Source: Treponema sp.
GTDB taxonomy: Bacteria > Spirochaetota > Spirochaetia > Treponematales > Breznakiellaceae
Direction of reading: 5' to 3'
Assembly: GCA_031268125.1 (NCBI GenBank)
Contig: JAIRXT010000273.1
Location: forward strand, 1-10,527
DNA: 10,527 nt
The notes below the pieces were generated by a model. The model saw only the letters and a list, made by a program, of their open reading frames with translations, was not told the origin of the DNA and ran no database searches. The position numbers were made by a program, and so were the translations under genes. Below, piece by piece: positions 1-6,817 of the stretch; the first letter of the stretch is position 1; every line of letters begins with the position of its first letter.

Positions 1-18
1 TTTGCATATTTATGCAAA
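1..18. repeat. 18-bp perfect palindrome at window edge
   Basis: TTTGCATA (1-8) and TATGCAAA (11-18) are perfect inverted copies around a TT centre. The two-base gap is too short for a stable RNA hairpin, so a dimeric DNA-binding protein site is more plausible than a terminator. The gene it would serve could lie to the left, outside the window. Nothing else in positions 1-116 looks coding. Confidence 0.4.
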
Positions 19-56
19 AAATATTCGATAAATGGGCTGCTTTGGCAGTTTGTAAG

Positions 57-88
57 GTAAAAATATTCACCTTTGTGAATATTTTTAC
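57..88 (-). terminator. 14-bp AT-rich hairpin downstream of sigma factor gene
   Basis: GTAAAAATATTCAC (57-70) pairs perfectly with GTGAATATTTTTAC (75-88) around a 4-base loop. It lies 29 bases beyond the sigma factor stop codon. On the minus strand the 3' arm contains a run of five T, so it can act as a terminator although the T-run is inside the stem. A smaller GC hairpin, TGCGC-GAA-GCGCA (96-108), sits between it and the stop. Because the stem is symmetric it could also end transcription arriving from the left, or be a protein site. Confidence 0.5.
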
Positions 89-116
89 TGTTTTATGCGC
101 GAAGCGCAACAAACTG

Positions 117-971
117 CTATATCGCCTCGTTATAGCCCTGTTCATCCGCATGGCTCCGAATCTTTTCAAGGGCCTTCATCTCAATCTGGCGGACCGATTC
201 CGCGGAAATCCCCATCTTGTCCCCGATCGTTTTAAGGGTATGGTCCTTACAACCGTTAAGCTGGTACCGGTACGTCAGGATTCTCCGTTCCCTGTCTTTC
301 AGCATCCCCAAAAAGCGGGCCGTATCGGCCCGGGCGCATTTACGGAAAAAGGTCCGCTCCGGGTTGTAGGTATAATCTTCGTGAAGGTCCTCAACAGCCA
401 TCGCTTCACCGGACCCGGCGTCCTGTTCCAGGGGGACAATCCCCCTGCCGGCCTTGATAACATTATCCACGTCTTCCATCGAAACCCCCAGGTAATCGGC
501 GATTTCCCAGGAACTGGGCTGGTGCATCAGGCTCTGGCTAAGGGCCTGGTAGGCGCTCCGTATCCTGTTGAGCAGCGCCTCTTTGCGGTGGGGCAGACGG
601 ATAACCCGCTGTTTGTTGGAGATATAGCGGGAAATAGCCTGGCGGATCCACCAGTTTGCGTAGGTAGAGAAACGAATATTCTTGGAATAATCGTACTTTT
701 CCACCGCCCGGATAAGCCCCAGGTTCCCTTCCTGAATAATATCCATAAGCGGAATGTCGTAGGACATATACCCGCGGGCAATTTTAATAACCAGGCGGAG
801 ATTCGCCTCAATAAGTTTACGGCGGGCGTTTTCATCACCCTGCTGAATCCGTTTTGATAATTCCAGGGCTTCTTCAAAACTCAGCAGCGGAATAGCTTTA
901 ATCTGGTTAATGTACGTTTGCAGGACATTGACCTCTTGAGTATCTTCATCCTTAATTTTCCGTGTAGTCAT
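117..971 (-). CDS. sigma-70 family RNA polymerase sigma factor (RpoD/RpoS type)
   Basis: Alternative or RpoS-like sigma factor of 284 residues that directs core RNA polymerase to promoters. In order: region 1.2 at about 15-45, a canonical region 2 at about 49-117 with the IIQEGNLGLIRAVEKYD and RFSTYANWWIRQAISR segments (core binding, -10 melting and recognition), region 3 at about 125-200, and region 4 at about 215-275 ending in a helix-turn-helix (TIGDKMGISAESVRQIE) for the -35 box. The long acidic N-terminus of a housekeeping RpoD (region 1.1) is absent, so this is a group 2-like factor, similar in build to RpoS. The ATG is supported by GGAGG at 977-981, five bases upstream. A sigma-54-type promoter lies directly upstream, suggesting a conditional regulator. 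Family membership is secure; the exact subgroup and regulon are inference. Confidence 0.93.
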   Translation of the reverse strand: MTTRKIKDEDTQEVNVLQTYINQIKAIPLLSFEEALELSKRIQQGDENARRKLIEANLRLVIKIARGYMSYDIPLMDIIQEGNLGLIRAVEKYDYSKNIRFSTYANWWIRQAISRYISNKQRVIRLPHRKEALLNRIRSAYQALSQSLMHQPSSWEIADYLGVSMEDVDNVIKAGRGIVPLEQDAGSGEAMAVEDLHEDYTYNPERTFFRKCARADTARFLGMLKDRERRILTYRYQLNGCKDHTLKTIGDKMGISAESVRQIEMKALEKIRSHADEQGYNEAI

Positions 972-1013
972 AACAACCTCCGGACGAGTTCTTCAACGGG
1001 TCCAATATAATAT

Positions 1014-1030
1014 TGCAATTTCCGTGCCAA
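1014..1030 (-). promoter_or_regulatory. sigma-54 (RpoN) -24/-12 promoter of sigma factor gene
   Basis: Read on the minus strand the site is TTGGCACGGAAATTGCA, an exact match to the sigma-54 consensus YTGGCACGrNNNTTGCW. The invariant GG falls at 1028-1027 and GC at 1016-1015, the correct spacing. The predicted transcription start is a G at 1003, giving a 32-base leader with the ribosome binding site at 977-981. A sigma-70 reading (TTGGCA at 1030-1025, TATATT at 1009-1004) has a spacer of only 15 bases and is weaker, but could give basal transcription. Confidence 0.82.
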
Positions 1031-1055
1031 GTCCGGTAATTTCCCCATAAAATTC

Positions 1056-1084
1056 TGTAAATGCTTGTAATATAAGGAATTACA
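1056..1084. promoter_or_regulatory. TGTAA repeat cluster upstream of sigma-54 promoter
   Basis: TGTAA occurs at 1056-1060 and again at 1066-1070, exactly ten bases (one helical turn) apart. The second copy extends to TGTAAT (1066-1071), which faces an inverted ATTACA (1079-1084) across seven bases. The cluster lies about 50-80 bases upstream of the predicted sigma-54 start at 1003. It may be a regulator-binding site, but the region is very AT-rich and chance repeats are possible. Confidence 0.3.
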
Positions 1085-1122
1085 CAATCTGGAGATTTTG
1101 GATTTTTTACATGCAATGCCAA

Positions 1123-1144
1123 AATGTATATATTTTTATACATT
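1123..1144. promoter_or_regulatory. 8-bp inverted repeat, candidate activator site or operator
   Basis: AATGTATA (1123-1130) and TATACATT (1137-1144) form a perfect dyad with a six-base centre. Its midpoint is about 130 bases upstream of the predicted sigma-54 transcription start at 1003, a typical distance for the enhancer-binding activator that sigma-54 needs. It is also about 55-75 bases upstream of the divergent gene starting at 1198, so it could serve either or both. Confidence 0.4.
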
Positions 1145-1182
1145 CTCATTGATTCCCTGTATGGAAAAAAATAACATCGCCG

Positions 1183-1191
1183 TGCTATACT
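1183..1191 (+). promoter_or_regulatory. extended -10 promoter, possibly giving a leaderless mRNA
   Basis: TGCTATACT matches the extended -10 form TGnTATAAT with one mismatch, and extended -10 promoters do not need a good -35 box (none is evident here). The element ends six bases before the GTG at 1198, so the expected transcription start coincides with the start codon. No Shine-Dalgarno sequence is present upstream. Confidence 0.5.
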
Positions 1192-1197
1192 TGTAAA

Positions 1198-1641
1198 GTG
1201 GAGTACGGTATTAGCGCCCGGGAAAGGGGTAAAAACGTATATTACCTTATCAACTGGTCTCCCCTGGCCCCGGCGGATCGCTGGACTATCAACGCCCGGG
1301 TTCCGTCCATAGCCGGGGTATACGAAATCTACTGGATGGACGAGCGTAAACACCTGCGGATGCTCAGCGTGGGGGACACCCATTACGGGGGATTAAGGAC
1401 GGAGCTGCGCCGCCTTACCGACCCGGAGCTTTCTGCCACCCGGCAGTTACGGCAAATTCTGGAAGATAACGAGATCTGGTTCCGTTACGCCCCCAGCAAT
1501 TCCCCGCCGGTTATGTCTGATATTGTCTGGTTTTTCCGGAAAACCTACTTCCCGGAGAATCCCGGGGTTTTCCATTCGGGACGTTACGAGAAGATCTTTC
1601 TTCAGGAATCGGAACCGAATAAGCTGATATGGGTTGGATGA
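1198..1641 (+). CDS. hypothetical protein, possible degenerate GIY-YIG fold
   Basis: A 147-residue soluble protein without signal peptide or membrane segment; I do not recognise a named family. Its layout resembles a GIY-YIG domain: a GVYEIYW strand (40-46), a second strand ending LSVGDT (56-61, in the place of YxGxT), an arginine-rich helix GGLRTELRRL (64-73), then a WFRYA strand and a helix ending in a YFPENPG loop (117-123), like the LIxxYxPxLN ending of that fold. The position where the catalytic glutamate is expected reads SD (107-108), so nuclease activity is doubtful. The GTG start is chosen because the frame is open upstream only to a TGA at 1150 with no other start, and the next ATG (codon 46) would cut into the first strand. 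It ends four bases before the ATG of the next gene, so the two are probably co-transcribed. Confidence 0.72.
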   Translation: MEYGISARERGKNVYYLINWSPLAPADRWTINARVPSIAGVYEIYWMDERKHLRMLSVGDTHYGGLRTELRRLTDPELSATRQLRQILEDNEIWFRYAPSNSPPVMSDIVWFFRKTYFPENPGVFHSGRYEKIFLQESEPNKLIWVG

Positions 1642-1645
1642 CCGT

Positions 1646-2302
1646 ATGATCGAATATGTAAATCCGGGAAACATTGACGACCGGGTATTGGCAAGGGCGG
1701 CGGGGCTGCTCAACCGGGGGGGGCTTGTGGCCCTGCCCACCGATACAAGCTGGGCGCTGACCTGTTCCCTTACGTCAAAGACGGGCATAAAAAAGCTCAA
1801 GTCCCTTTCCGGGGAGCGGGACGAACGGCACTTCACCCTGCTCTGCGCGGATATTTCCCAGTTTGGGGAACTGTGCAGCATGGACAATACCCGGTTCCGG
1901 CTTATCAAGCGGCTGTCCCCGGGGCCCTATACCTTTATCCTGAAAACCCTCCTGGGCACGGAAAAGACCCTTGATATCCGCCGCCGGGAAGTGGGAATCC
2001 GCATCCCCGATCATCCCATACCGCTGGCCCTGATTAAAACCCTGGCCTTTCCCCTGTATTCAATAACTGCAAAACAAAGTATGATCGACGGGCCGGAAAA
2101 CCGCGGCGGCGAGACCGGGCCGGCCCTGGAAATTCCGGAGGAAGAACTTTTTGAATCGGACTGGGAACTGGAAGCTATCGAAGGGCTGGACATGATCATC
2201 TCCGGGGACGAAAGCCAAACCCGCATCTTTTCCACTATTTTGGATATTACAGAAGATGAAGTACGGGTCCTCCGCCAGGGGACAGGAACGTGGCCCGTGT
2301 AA
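1646..2302 (+). CDS. yciO: YciO-type YrdC/Sua5 family protein
   Basis: A 218-residue single-domain YrdC-like protein. The family includes Sua5/TsaC, which make threonylcarbamoyl-AMP for the t6A modification of tRNA position 37. YciO members share the fold but their role is less settled. Visible marks are GGLVALPTDTSWALTC (25-40, the PTDT nucleotide-pocket motif), HFTLLC (62-67), SPGPYTFILK (91-100), EVGIRIPDHPIPLAL (115-129) and YSITA (138-142), in the order seen in YciO. There is no C-terminal Sua5 domain. The ATG at 1646 is preferred because the protein then begins MIEYVNPGN, like YciO proteins; a TTG at 1634 in the same frame would overlap the preceding gene and add four residues. The end overlaps the next gene by 13 bases. 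Confidence 0.87.
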   Translation: MIEYVNPGNIDDRVLARAAGLLNRGGLVALPTDTSWALTCSLTSKTGIKKLKSLSGERDERHFTLLCADISQFGELCSMDNTRFRLIKRLSPGPYTFILKTLLGTEKTLDIRRREVGIRIPDHPIPLALIKTLAFPLYSITAKQSMIDGPENRGGETGPALEIPEEELFESDWELEAIEGLDMIISGDESQTRIFSTILDITEDEVRVLRQGTGTWPV

Positions 2303-3831
2303 CAGCCCCGTGGATGCGGGTGGTATTCCGCCGCCGGGTTTTTGTAATCACCGCCCTGCTGCTCCAAATCGGCTTTTTGGTACTTTTAATCGCCGGTTCC
2401 AGCATTTCCTTCCAGTACTTTAGCTGGGTCCTTAATATTCTAAGCATCGTTGTATGTATATACATCCTTAATAAGACTGAAAAACCCGCCTTTAAGCTGA
2501 CGTGGATTTTTCTTATCCTGATGATTCCCATTTTCGGCGGCGTCCTGTATATCATTTTCCTTTTCCAGTCCAACCCCCGGGCATTCCGCCGGTATTTTGA
2601 ACAGGTAATATCCCGGAGCGCTCAATATTTCTACCTTCCCGGCGACAACCTTCCTTCCCTGCTGGTGGAGGACAGGGACTTTCTTCCCCAGGCCCGTTAC
2701 CTCCAGAAATACGCCGGATTCCCGGTCTATAACCATACCCTGACGGAGTACCTTTCTTCCGGGGAGGCTTTTTACAAAAAAGTTTTGAAGGAACTGGAAT
2801 GCGCGGAACGGTACATTTTCCTGGAATTTTTTATCCTCCGGCAGGGACAGATGCTGGATTCTATCCTGGCCGTTCTGGAACGGAAGGCCCGCTCCGGTGT
2901 TGATGTGCGGTTTATCTACGACGATCTTGGCTGTTTTATGTCCCTGCCCTCCAATTTTTCCAAAGAAATGGAACGGAAAGGGATAAAATGTATCGTCTTT
3001 AACACCTTTAAGCCCATACTTTCCTCCCTGCAGAACAACCGGGACCACCGCAAGCTTATCTGCATCGACGGGAAAGTTGCCTTTACCGGCGGCATTAATC
3101 TGGCGGATGAATACATCAACGTGGTGGAACGCTTTGGGCACTGGAAGGATGCGGCAATTATGCTGCGGGGGGAAGCGGCATGGTCCCTTACCCTTATCTT
3201 CCTCCAAATGTGGAATCTGGACCCCCGGCGGGAGGAAAATTACCCGGCCCTGTATCCCTGGAAGGACGGCTGCCCGGTAGAATCCGATGGCTTTGTCCAG
3301 CCCTACGCGGACAGCCCCATTGATAACGAAAACGTGGGGGAGCACGTGTACATTCAGATCATCAACAATGCAAAGGACTATGTGTATATCAACACTCCGT
3401 ACCTGGTGATAGACGATAATCTTATTTCCGCCCTTACGCTGGCGGCGAAGAGCGGGGTGGATGTGCGGATCGTTACGCCCCACCGCTGGGACAAGGAGAT
3501 CGTAGCCATCGCTTCCCGTTCCTACTACCGGCAGCTTATCAGCGCGGGGGTTAAAGTTTACGAATATACCGACGGATTTAACCACTCCAAGACCTTTGTG
3601 TCCGATGACCGGGTAGCCACGGTGGGTACTACCAATCTGGACTTCCGCAGTCTGTACCTGCACTTTGAATGCGGGGTGGTTTTATACCACAGCCTTGCTA
3701 TCCGGGCAATTAAAGATGATTTTCTGAACACCCTGCCCCGCTGTCATGAGGTCGGCCTGGGCGATTGCGCCCGGAATCTGTTCCAGCGGGTGGTTCCCGA
3801 CGTACTGCGAATTTTTGCACCCCTGATGTAA
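2290..3831 (+). CDS. cls: cardiolipin synthase (two-HKD phospholipase D family)
   Basis: Inner-membrane enzyme that joins phosphatidylglycerol units, or a related lipid donor, to make cardiolipin. At 513 residues it has the usual ClsA build: two or three hydrophobic segments at the N-terminus (about 16-36, 42-60 and 70-92), then two phospholipase D domains. Each carries an intact HxKxxxxD motif: H253, K255, D260 followed by GGIN, and H432, K434, D439 followed by GTTN. Both catalytic histidines are present, so it should be active. The GTG at 2290 overlaps the yciO-like gene by 13 bases and has AGGGG and CAGGA sequences just upstream; an ATG at 2314 is the alternative. The overlap implies translational coupling with the gene before it. 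Related phosphatidylserine synthases of the same superfamily cannot be fully excluded, but the N-terminal membrane segments favour Cls. Confidence 0.92.
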   Translation: MARVTAPWMRVVFRRRVFVITALLLQIGFLVLLIAGSSISFQYFSWVLNILSIVVCIYILNKTEKPAFKLTWIFLILMIPIFGGVLYIIFLFQSNPRAFRRYFEQVISRSAQYFYLPGDNLPSLLVEDRDFLPQARYLQKYAGFPVYNHTLTEYLSSGEAFYKKVLKELECAERYIFLEFFILRQGQMLDSILAVLERKARSGVDVRFIYDDLGCFMSLPSNFSKEMERKGIKCIVFNTFKPILSSLQNNRDHRKLICIDGKVAFTGGINLADEYINVVERFGHWKDAAIMLRGEAAWSLTLIFLQMWNLDPRREENYPALYPWKDGCPVESDGFVQPYADSPIDNENVGEHVYIQIINNAKDYVYINTPYLVIDDNLISALTLAAKSGVDVRIVTPHRWDKEIVAIASRSYYRQLISAGVKVYEYTDGFNHSKTFVSDDRVATVGTTNLDFRSLYLHFECGVVLYHSLAIRAIKDDFLNTLPRCHEVGLGDCARNLFQRVVPDVLRIFAPLM

Positions 3832-3844
3832 AATGGTGTATATT
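3815..3844 (+). promoter_or_regulatory. sigma-70-type promoter of nagA, possibly leaderless
   Basis: TTGCAC (3815-3820) and TATATT (3839-3844) are separated by 18 bases and preceded by an upstream T-run. The -35 box and part of the spacer lie inside the end of the cls gene. The -10 ends six bases before the nagA ATG at 3851, so transcription would begin at or next to the start codon. The sequence between the -10 and the ATG (TGAAAC) contains no Shine-Dalgarno match. Confidence 0.55.
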
Positions 3845-3850
3845 TGAAAC

Positions 3851-5038
3851 ATGAAATCGATCTGTCTGTACAACGGTACCGTGATGACCAGCTTCGCTTC
3901 CATGGAACACTGCGCGGTGCTTGTGGAAGACGGCATGGTGGCGGACGTTTTTTCCCGCCACCGTTTTGACCAAAAGCATTTTGGCACGGAAACCGCGATC
4001 ATCGATGTGGAGGAAAGCTATATCGCCCCGGGGTTTATCGACACCCACATCCACGGCTTTGGGGGCTGCGGTACGGACGATTCCTTTAGCTCGCCGGACA
4101 GGGGCGCCGATTCGATCATCGAAATGTCCAATATCCTGGCGCGCTACGGGGTTACCGCGTTCAATCCCACCCTCTATCCCTCCGATCCCGAAACTCTTCT
4201 TAACGCGATAAAGGCCATAACCAGCGCCATAGGGCGGGAGGCAGGGGCAAAAATTATGGGGCTTCACCTGGAAGGGCCCTTTATTTCGCCCGACCGCCTG
4301 GGCGTACAGCGGCCGGAAACCGTAAGCCCGGTGGATATTTCCTTTATGGAACGGCTGTGGGAGGCATCGGAGGGCAGCATTGTCAACATGACGGTGGCGC
4401 CCGAGCTTAAGGGCATGAGGGAACTGGCCCTGTTCTGTATTAAAAAAGGAATCGTACTCCAGGCGGGCCATACCGATGCCAAATATGAGAACATGGTCGA
4501 AGGGATGCAGGCGGGGATACTCCACGCCACACATCTGTTCAACGCCATGAGCAAGCTGGATCAGCGGAACCCCAACGCCGTGGGGGCCATACTGATCCAC
4601 CCGGAAATGTCCTGCGAGATAATTGCCGACGGCCACCACGTACACCCCGATCTTTACAAGCTGCTTTTACGGGACAAGCCGGTGGACAAGATTGTCCTGG
4701 TTACCGATGCCCTAAAACCCACGGAGCAAATGGAGGGGCCTTTCTTTGCCAACGGTGAGGAGGTGGTCTTCCTGGACGGGCTGTTCCACCGGAAAATTGA
4801 CGGCGTTATTGCCGGTTCTTCCCTGACCGTTATCCGGGGGATTCAGAATTTGGTAAAATACGGCTTTAGCATAGAAGACGCGGTAAAAACCGCCACCTTC
4901 AACCCGGCCAATGTGATGCGCTACCGGAACAAAGGGGCCATTATCCCCGGCTACGATGCCGATCTTACGGTTTTTGACAAGGATTTTAACGTCCGCGCCG
5001 TTTTGATAGGCGGCCGCCTTATGAAAAACGAATTTTAG
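3851..5038 (+). CDS. nagA: N-acetylglucosamine-6-phosphate deacetylase
   Basis: Cytoplasmic amidohydrolase that removes acetate from N-acetylglucosamine-6-phosphate, giving glucosamine-6-phosphate for glycolysis or cell-wall synthesis. The 395 residues match the usual family length. Visible are the HxH pair H66/H68 (PGFIDTHIHGFGG), E141 in HLEGPF, H207 in QAGHTDA and H228 in ATHLFNAM as metal ligands, DGHHVHP (260-266) for substrate, and D286 in LVTDAL as the catalytic acid/base. All are intact. The ATG follows cls by 19 bases and has no Shine-Dalgarno, but a promoter-like sequence sits immediately upstream, so it may be expressed separately from cls. No nagB deaminase or amino-sugar transporter gene is recognisable in the window. 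The GC-rich hairpin after its stop separates it from the convergent glycosidase gene. Confidence 0.95.
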   Translation: MKSICLYNGTVMTSFASMEHCAVLVEDGMVADVFSRHRFDQKHFGTETAIIDVEESYIAPGFIDTHIHGFGGCGTDDSFSSPDRGADSIIEMSNILARYGVTAFNPTLYPSDPETLLNAIKAITSAIGREAGAKIMGLHLEGPFISPDRLGVQRPETVSPVDISFMERLWEASEGSIVNMTVAPELKGMRELALFCIKKGIVLQAGHTDAKYENMVEGMQAGILHATHLFNAMSKLDQRNPNAVGAILIHPEMSCEIIADGHHVHPDLYKLLLRDKPVDKIVLVTDALKPTEQMEGPFFANGEEVVFLDGLFHRKIDGVIAGSSLTVIRGIQNLVKYGFSIEDAVKTATFNPANVMRYRNKGAIIPGYDADLTVFDKDFNVRAVLIGGRLMKNEF

Positions 5039-5053
5039 CGGCCGTTTGGCTTT

Positions 5054-5073
5054 CCTGCCGCCCGGCCGGCAGG
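5054..5073. terminator. GC-rich hairpin between convergent genes
   Basis: CCTGCCG (5054-5060) and CGGCAGG (5067-5073) form a perfect 7-bp stem in the 37-base gap between the nagA stop and the convergent glycosidase stop. Its position suits a shared two-way terminator. There is no clear T-run on either strand after the stem, so it is not a textbook intrinsic terminator. Confidence 0.45.
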
Positions 5074-5075
5074 GA

Positions 5076-6743
5076 TTACAGGGCAAGGGTGTCCGGATCG
5101 CCGTAATTGGGGGGGACCACGCCGGGATTCCCCGCGCGGACAAAACCCGGCCCGGTGTACTCCAACCTTTCGTTCCCCGAAACGGCAAAGGGAACTGCCC
5201 GGCCCAGCCAGTCTACGGTCCCCGTTATCCGCCTTACCGTCATACCGGTAAGGCCCCGCAGGGCCCCGCTCCGGTCCGTTACCAGCCGGACGCCGCCGGG
5301 AAAACGGTACAGGAGTTCCCCGTCCCGGTAAACCGAGGACCCGCCTTCTTCGTTAATCAGCTCAAAAAGCGCCCCGTCCACGGCCCGGCTGTAGCCCGTT
5401 TCCTCCGCCACCACTTCCCCGTGATCAATGCCCCGGGGGATAAGGGCGGTAAACCACAGATCCCCGCCGGGAACCGGGAATATCCCGCTCATCCGCTCCA
5501 GGTAATCCAGGACGCAGAGCATGGCGGGGCTGTAGTTTGCCCCGTAACCCTCATGGCCAAGCCAGGCGCTCATGCTGCCGGGAAATTTCCGGAACCGGGA
5601 AAGGGCGGTGATAATCGGGTGCAGTATCCAGGTTAGCTCCACGTAGCGGTGGTGGTACTCAAACGCGTGGGGCAGCCGTATCTGGGTTAAAAAGCTTACC
5701 TGCCCCGCCCAACTGTTGTACTCAATGGACTGGCTAAAGCCCGGTTCATCCATCGCGACGGTGGTAATGGGATAGCGGCAGAAGTACTTCCTGGTGTTCA
5801 GGAGGTAGCGCCGCAGGGCGTCTTCAAACATCGCGTCGTCCCCCGCTTCGCAGGCCAGTACCCGGATAAGGTTATCGCTTTGAACCCGTACAAAACGGCC
5901 GTGCCGGTCCCGGTCGTAAAAGTAATGATCCCGCCCGTCATAGCAGCAGCGCATAAGGCTTTCAAAACTCCGCCGGGCCTTTTCTTCCCAGCCGGGGGCA
6001 TCCGGCAGATCCAGTTCACGGGCCATAAGGCCCAAATACTTCCGCTGGCAGTAGACATTGGCCGTCATGTCCGGCGCCAGGAAGGGCAGCAGGGGCGAAT
6101 CGGGGTCGCAGCGGGCGGGATCGGCCAGGTAGGGAGCATCGGGCACATGCCAGAACCGCGGGGACGCATCGCTGCCCGTATCAAAGGTGCAAAAAGCCTC
6201 CACACAGCCGGTATTGCGGGTATTCCGGTATTTTTCAAGCCACAAGTCATTGCGGCTTATGGCCCGGTACATCTTTTCCAGAAATTTTTTATCGCCCCGC
6301 AGAAGGTAATGGTTCCAAACACTCCGGGCCAGGGGCGTTACCATCTGAACCTGCCGGAAAGCCGGCCCCGAATCAATAAGCTTGTAGGGAATAAGGCCGT
6401 CTTCCCGCTGAAAATCCGCAAACAGCTCAAAGGTTCTCCGGGCCGCCTCCGGACAAAAACGGGAAAGAATTTCCGCGCTGATCGTGCCGGTGCTTTCCAG
6501 CCAGGCGCCGGTAAACTCGGCCCCCTCGATAAGCATGGGCCCCCCGGCGGGGGAAGGCACAACGCAGCCCGTCAGGTCGTGCAGGGCCCGGTAGTACAGG
6601 TCCTCAATCCGGGGCCGGGAAGACACAAATTTAACGCCGCTGTCCAGAAACCCGGCCAGGACGGACCGGCCGGTCTCCGTCTCCACAGGGCCAATCCGGT
6701 CTTCCGCCTTTGTTTCCCGCAGCTTCGACAACATGGAACTCAT
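5076..6743 (-). CDS. six-hairpin glycoside hydrolase, GH63/MGH1-like
   Basis: Predicted cytoplasmic glycosidase with an (alpha/alpha)6 barrel, of the type that includes GH63 alpha-glucosidases and mannosylglycerate hydrolases; 555 residues from the chosen start. The most telling stretch is FDTGSDASPRF (residues 187-197), which corresponds to the SGMDNSPRF motif where the aspartate (here D192) is the general acid. Further marks are EYNSWAGQ (341-348) and GHEGYGANYSP (396-406), where E398 is a candidate base. No signal peptide is visible, so substrate must be imported first, fitting the divergent ABC transporter. Start choice: the frame continues to a TTG at 6803, but no ribosome binding site precedes it. 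ATGs at 6743 or 6734 are more natural, though neither has a strong Shine-Dalgarno. The actual substrate (alpha-glucoside, alpha-mannoside or other) cannot be told from the sequence. Confidence 0.8.
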   Translation of the reverse strand: MSSMLSKLRETKAEDRIGPVETETGRSVLAGFLDSGVKFVSSRPRIEDLYYRALHDLTGCVVPSPAGGPMLIEGAEFTGAWLESTGTISAEILSRFCPEAARRTFELFADFQREDGLIPYKLIDSGPAFRQVQMVTPLARSVWNHYLLRGDKKFLEKMYRAISRNDLWLEKYRNTRNTGCVEAFCTFDTGSDASPRFWHVPDAPYLADPARCDPDSPLLPFLAPDMTANVYCQRKYLGLMARELDLPDAPGWEEKARRSFESLMRCCYDGRDHYFYDRDRHGRFVRVQSDNLIRVLACEAGDDAMFEDALRRYLLNTRKYFCRYPITTVAMDEPGFSQSIEYNSWAGQVSFLTQIRLPHAFEYHHRYVELTWILHPIITALSRFRKFPGSMSAWLGHEGYGANYSPAMLCVLDYLERMSGIFPVPGGDLWFTALIPRGIDHGEVVAEETGYSRAVDGALFELINEEGGSSVYRDGELLYRFPGGVRLVTDRSGALRGLTGMTVRRITGTVDWLGRAVPFAVSGNERLEYTGPGFVRAGNPGVVPPNYGDPDTLAL

Positions 6744-6817
6744 GGAATCGAGCCTATCAGGGAGCCATACATTTGTAAACCTCAATAGGCAGGCCGGCGG
6801 CAAAAAAAAGAAAATTA

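Noticed and set aside
12..857. Long plus-strand open frame opposite the sigma factor gene
   Set aside because: It is antisense to a clearly recognisable sigma factor and its translation shows no family resemblance, so it is a by-product of the codon use on the other strand.
1004..1030. Sigma-70 promoter TTGGCA/TATATT for the sigma factor gene
   Set aside because: The spacer is only 15 bases, whereas the overlapping sigma-54 element matches its consensus fully. Kept only as a possible basal promoter.
2440..3663. 407-codon minus-strand open frame opposite cls
   Set aside because: The opposite strand encodes cardiolipin synthase with both HKD motifs intact. The antisense translation is unstructured and has no ribosome binding site in a sensible position.
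5054..5073. Textbook intrinsic terminator between nagA and the glycosidase gene
   Set aside because: The stem is good, but no T-run follows on either strand, so it is listed with reduced confidence only.
5880..6788. 302-codon plus-strand open frame opposite the glycosidase
   Set aside because: It is rich in Gly, Pro, Arg and His in the way antisense frames of GC-rich genes are, while the minus strand carries conserved glycosidase motifs.
6744..6803. TTG start extending the glycosidase by 20 residues
   Set aside because: No ribosome binding site precedes the TTG, the added residues have no signal-peptide character, and ATG codons follow at 6743 and 6734.
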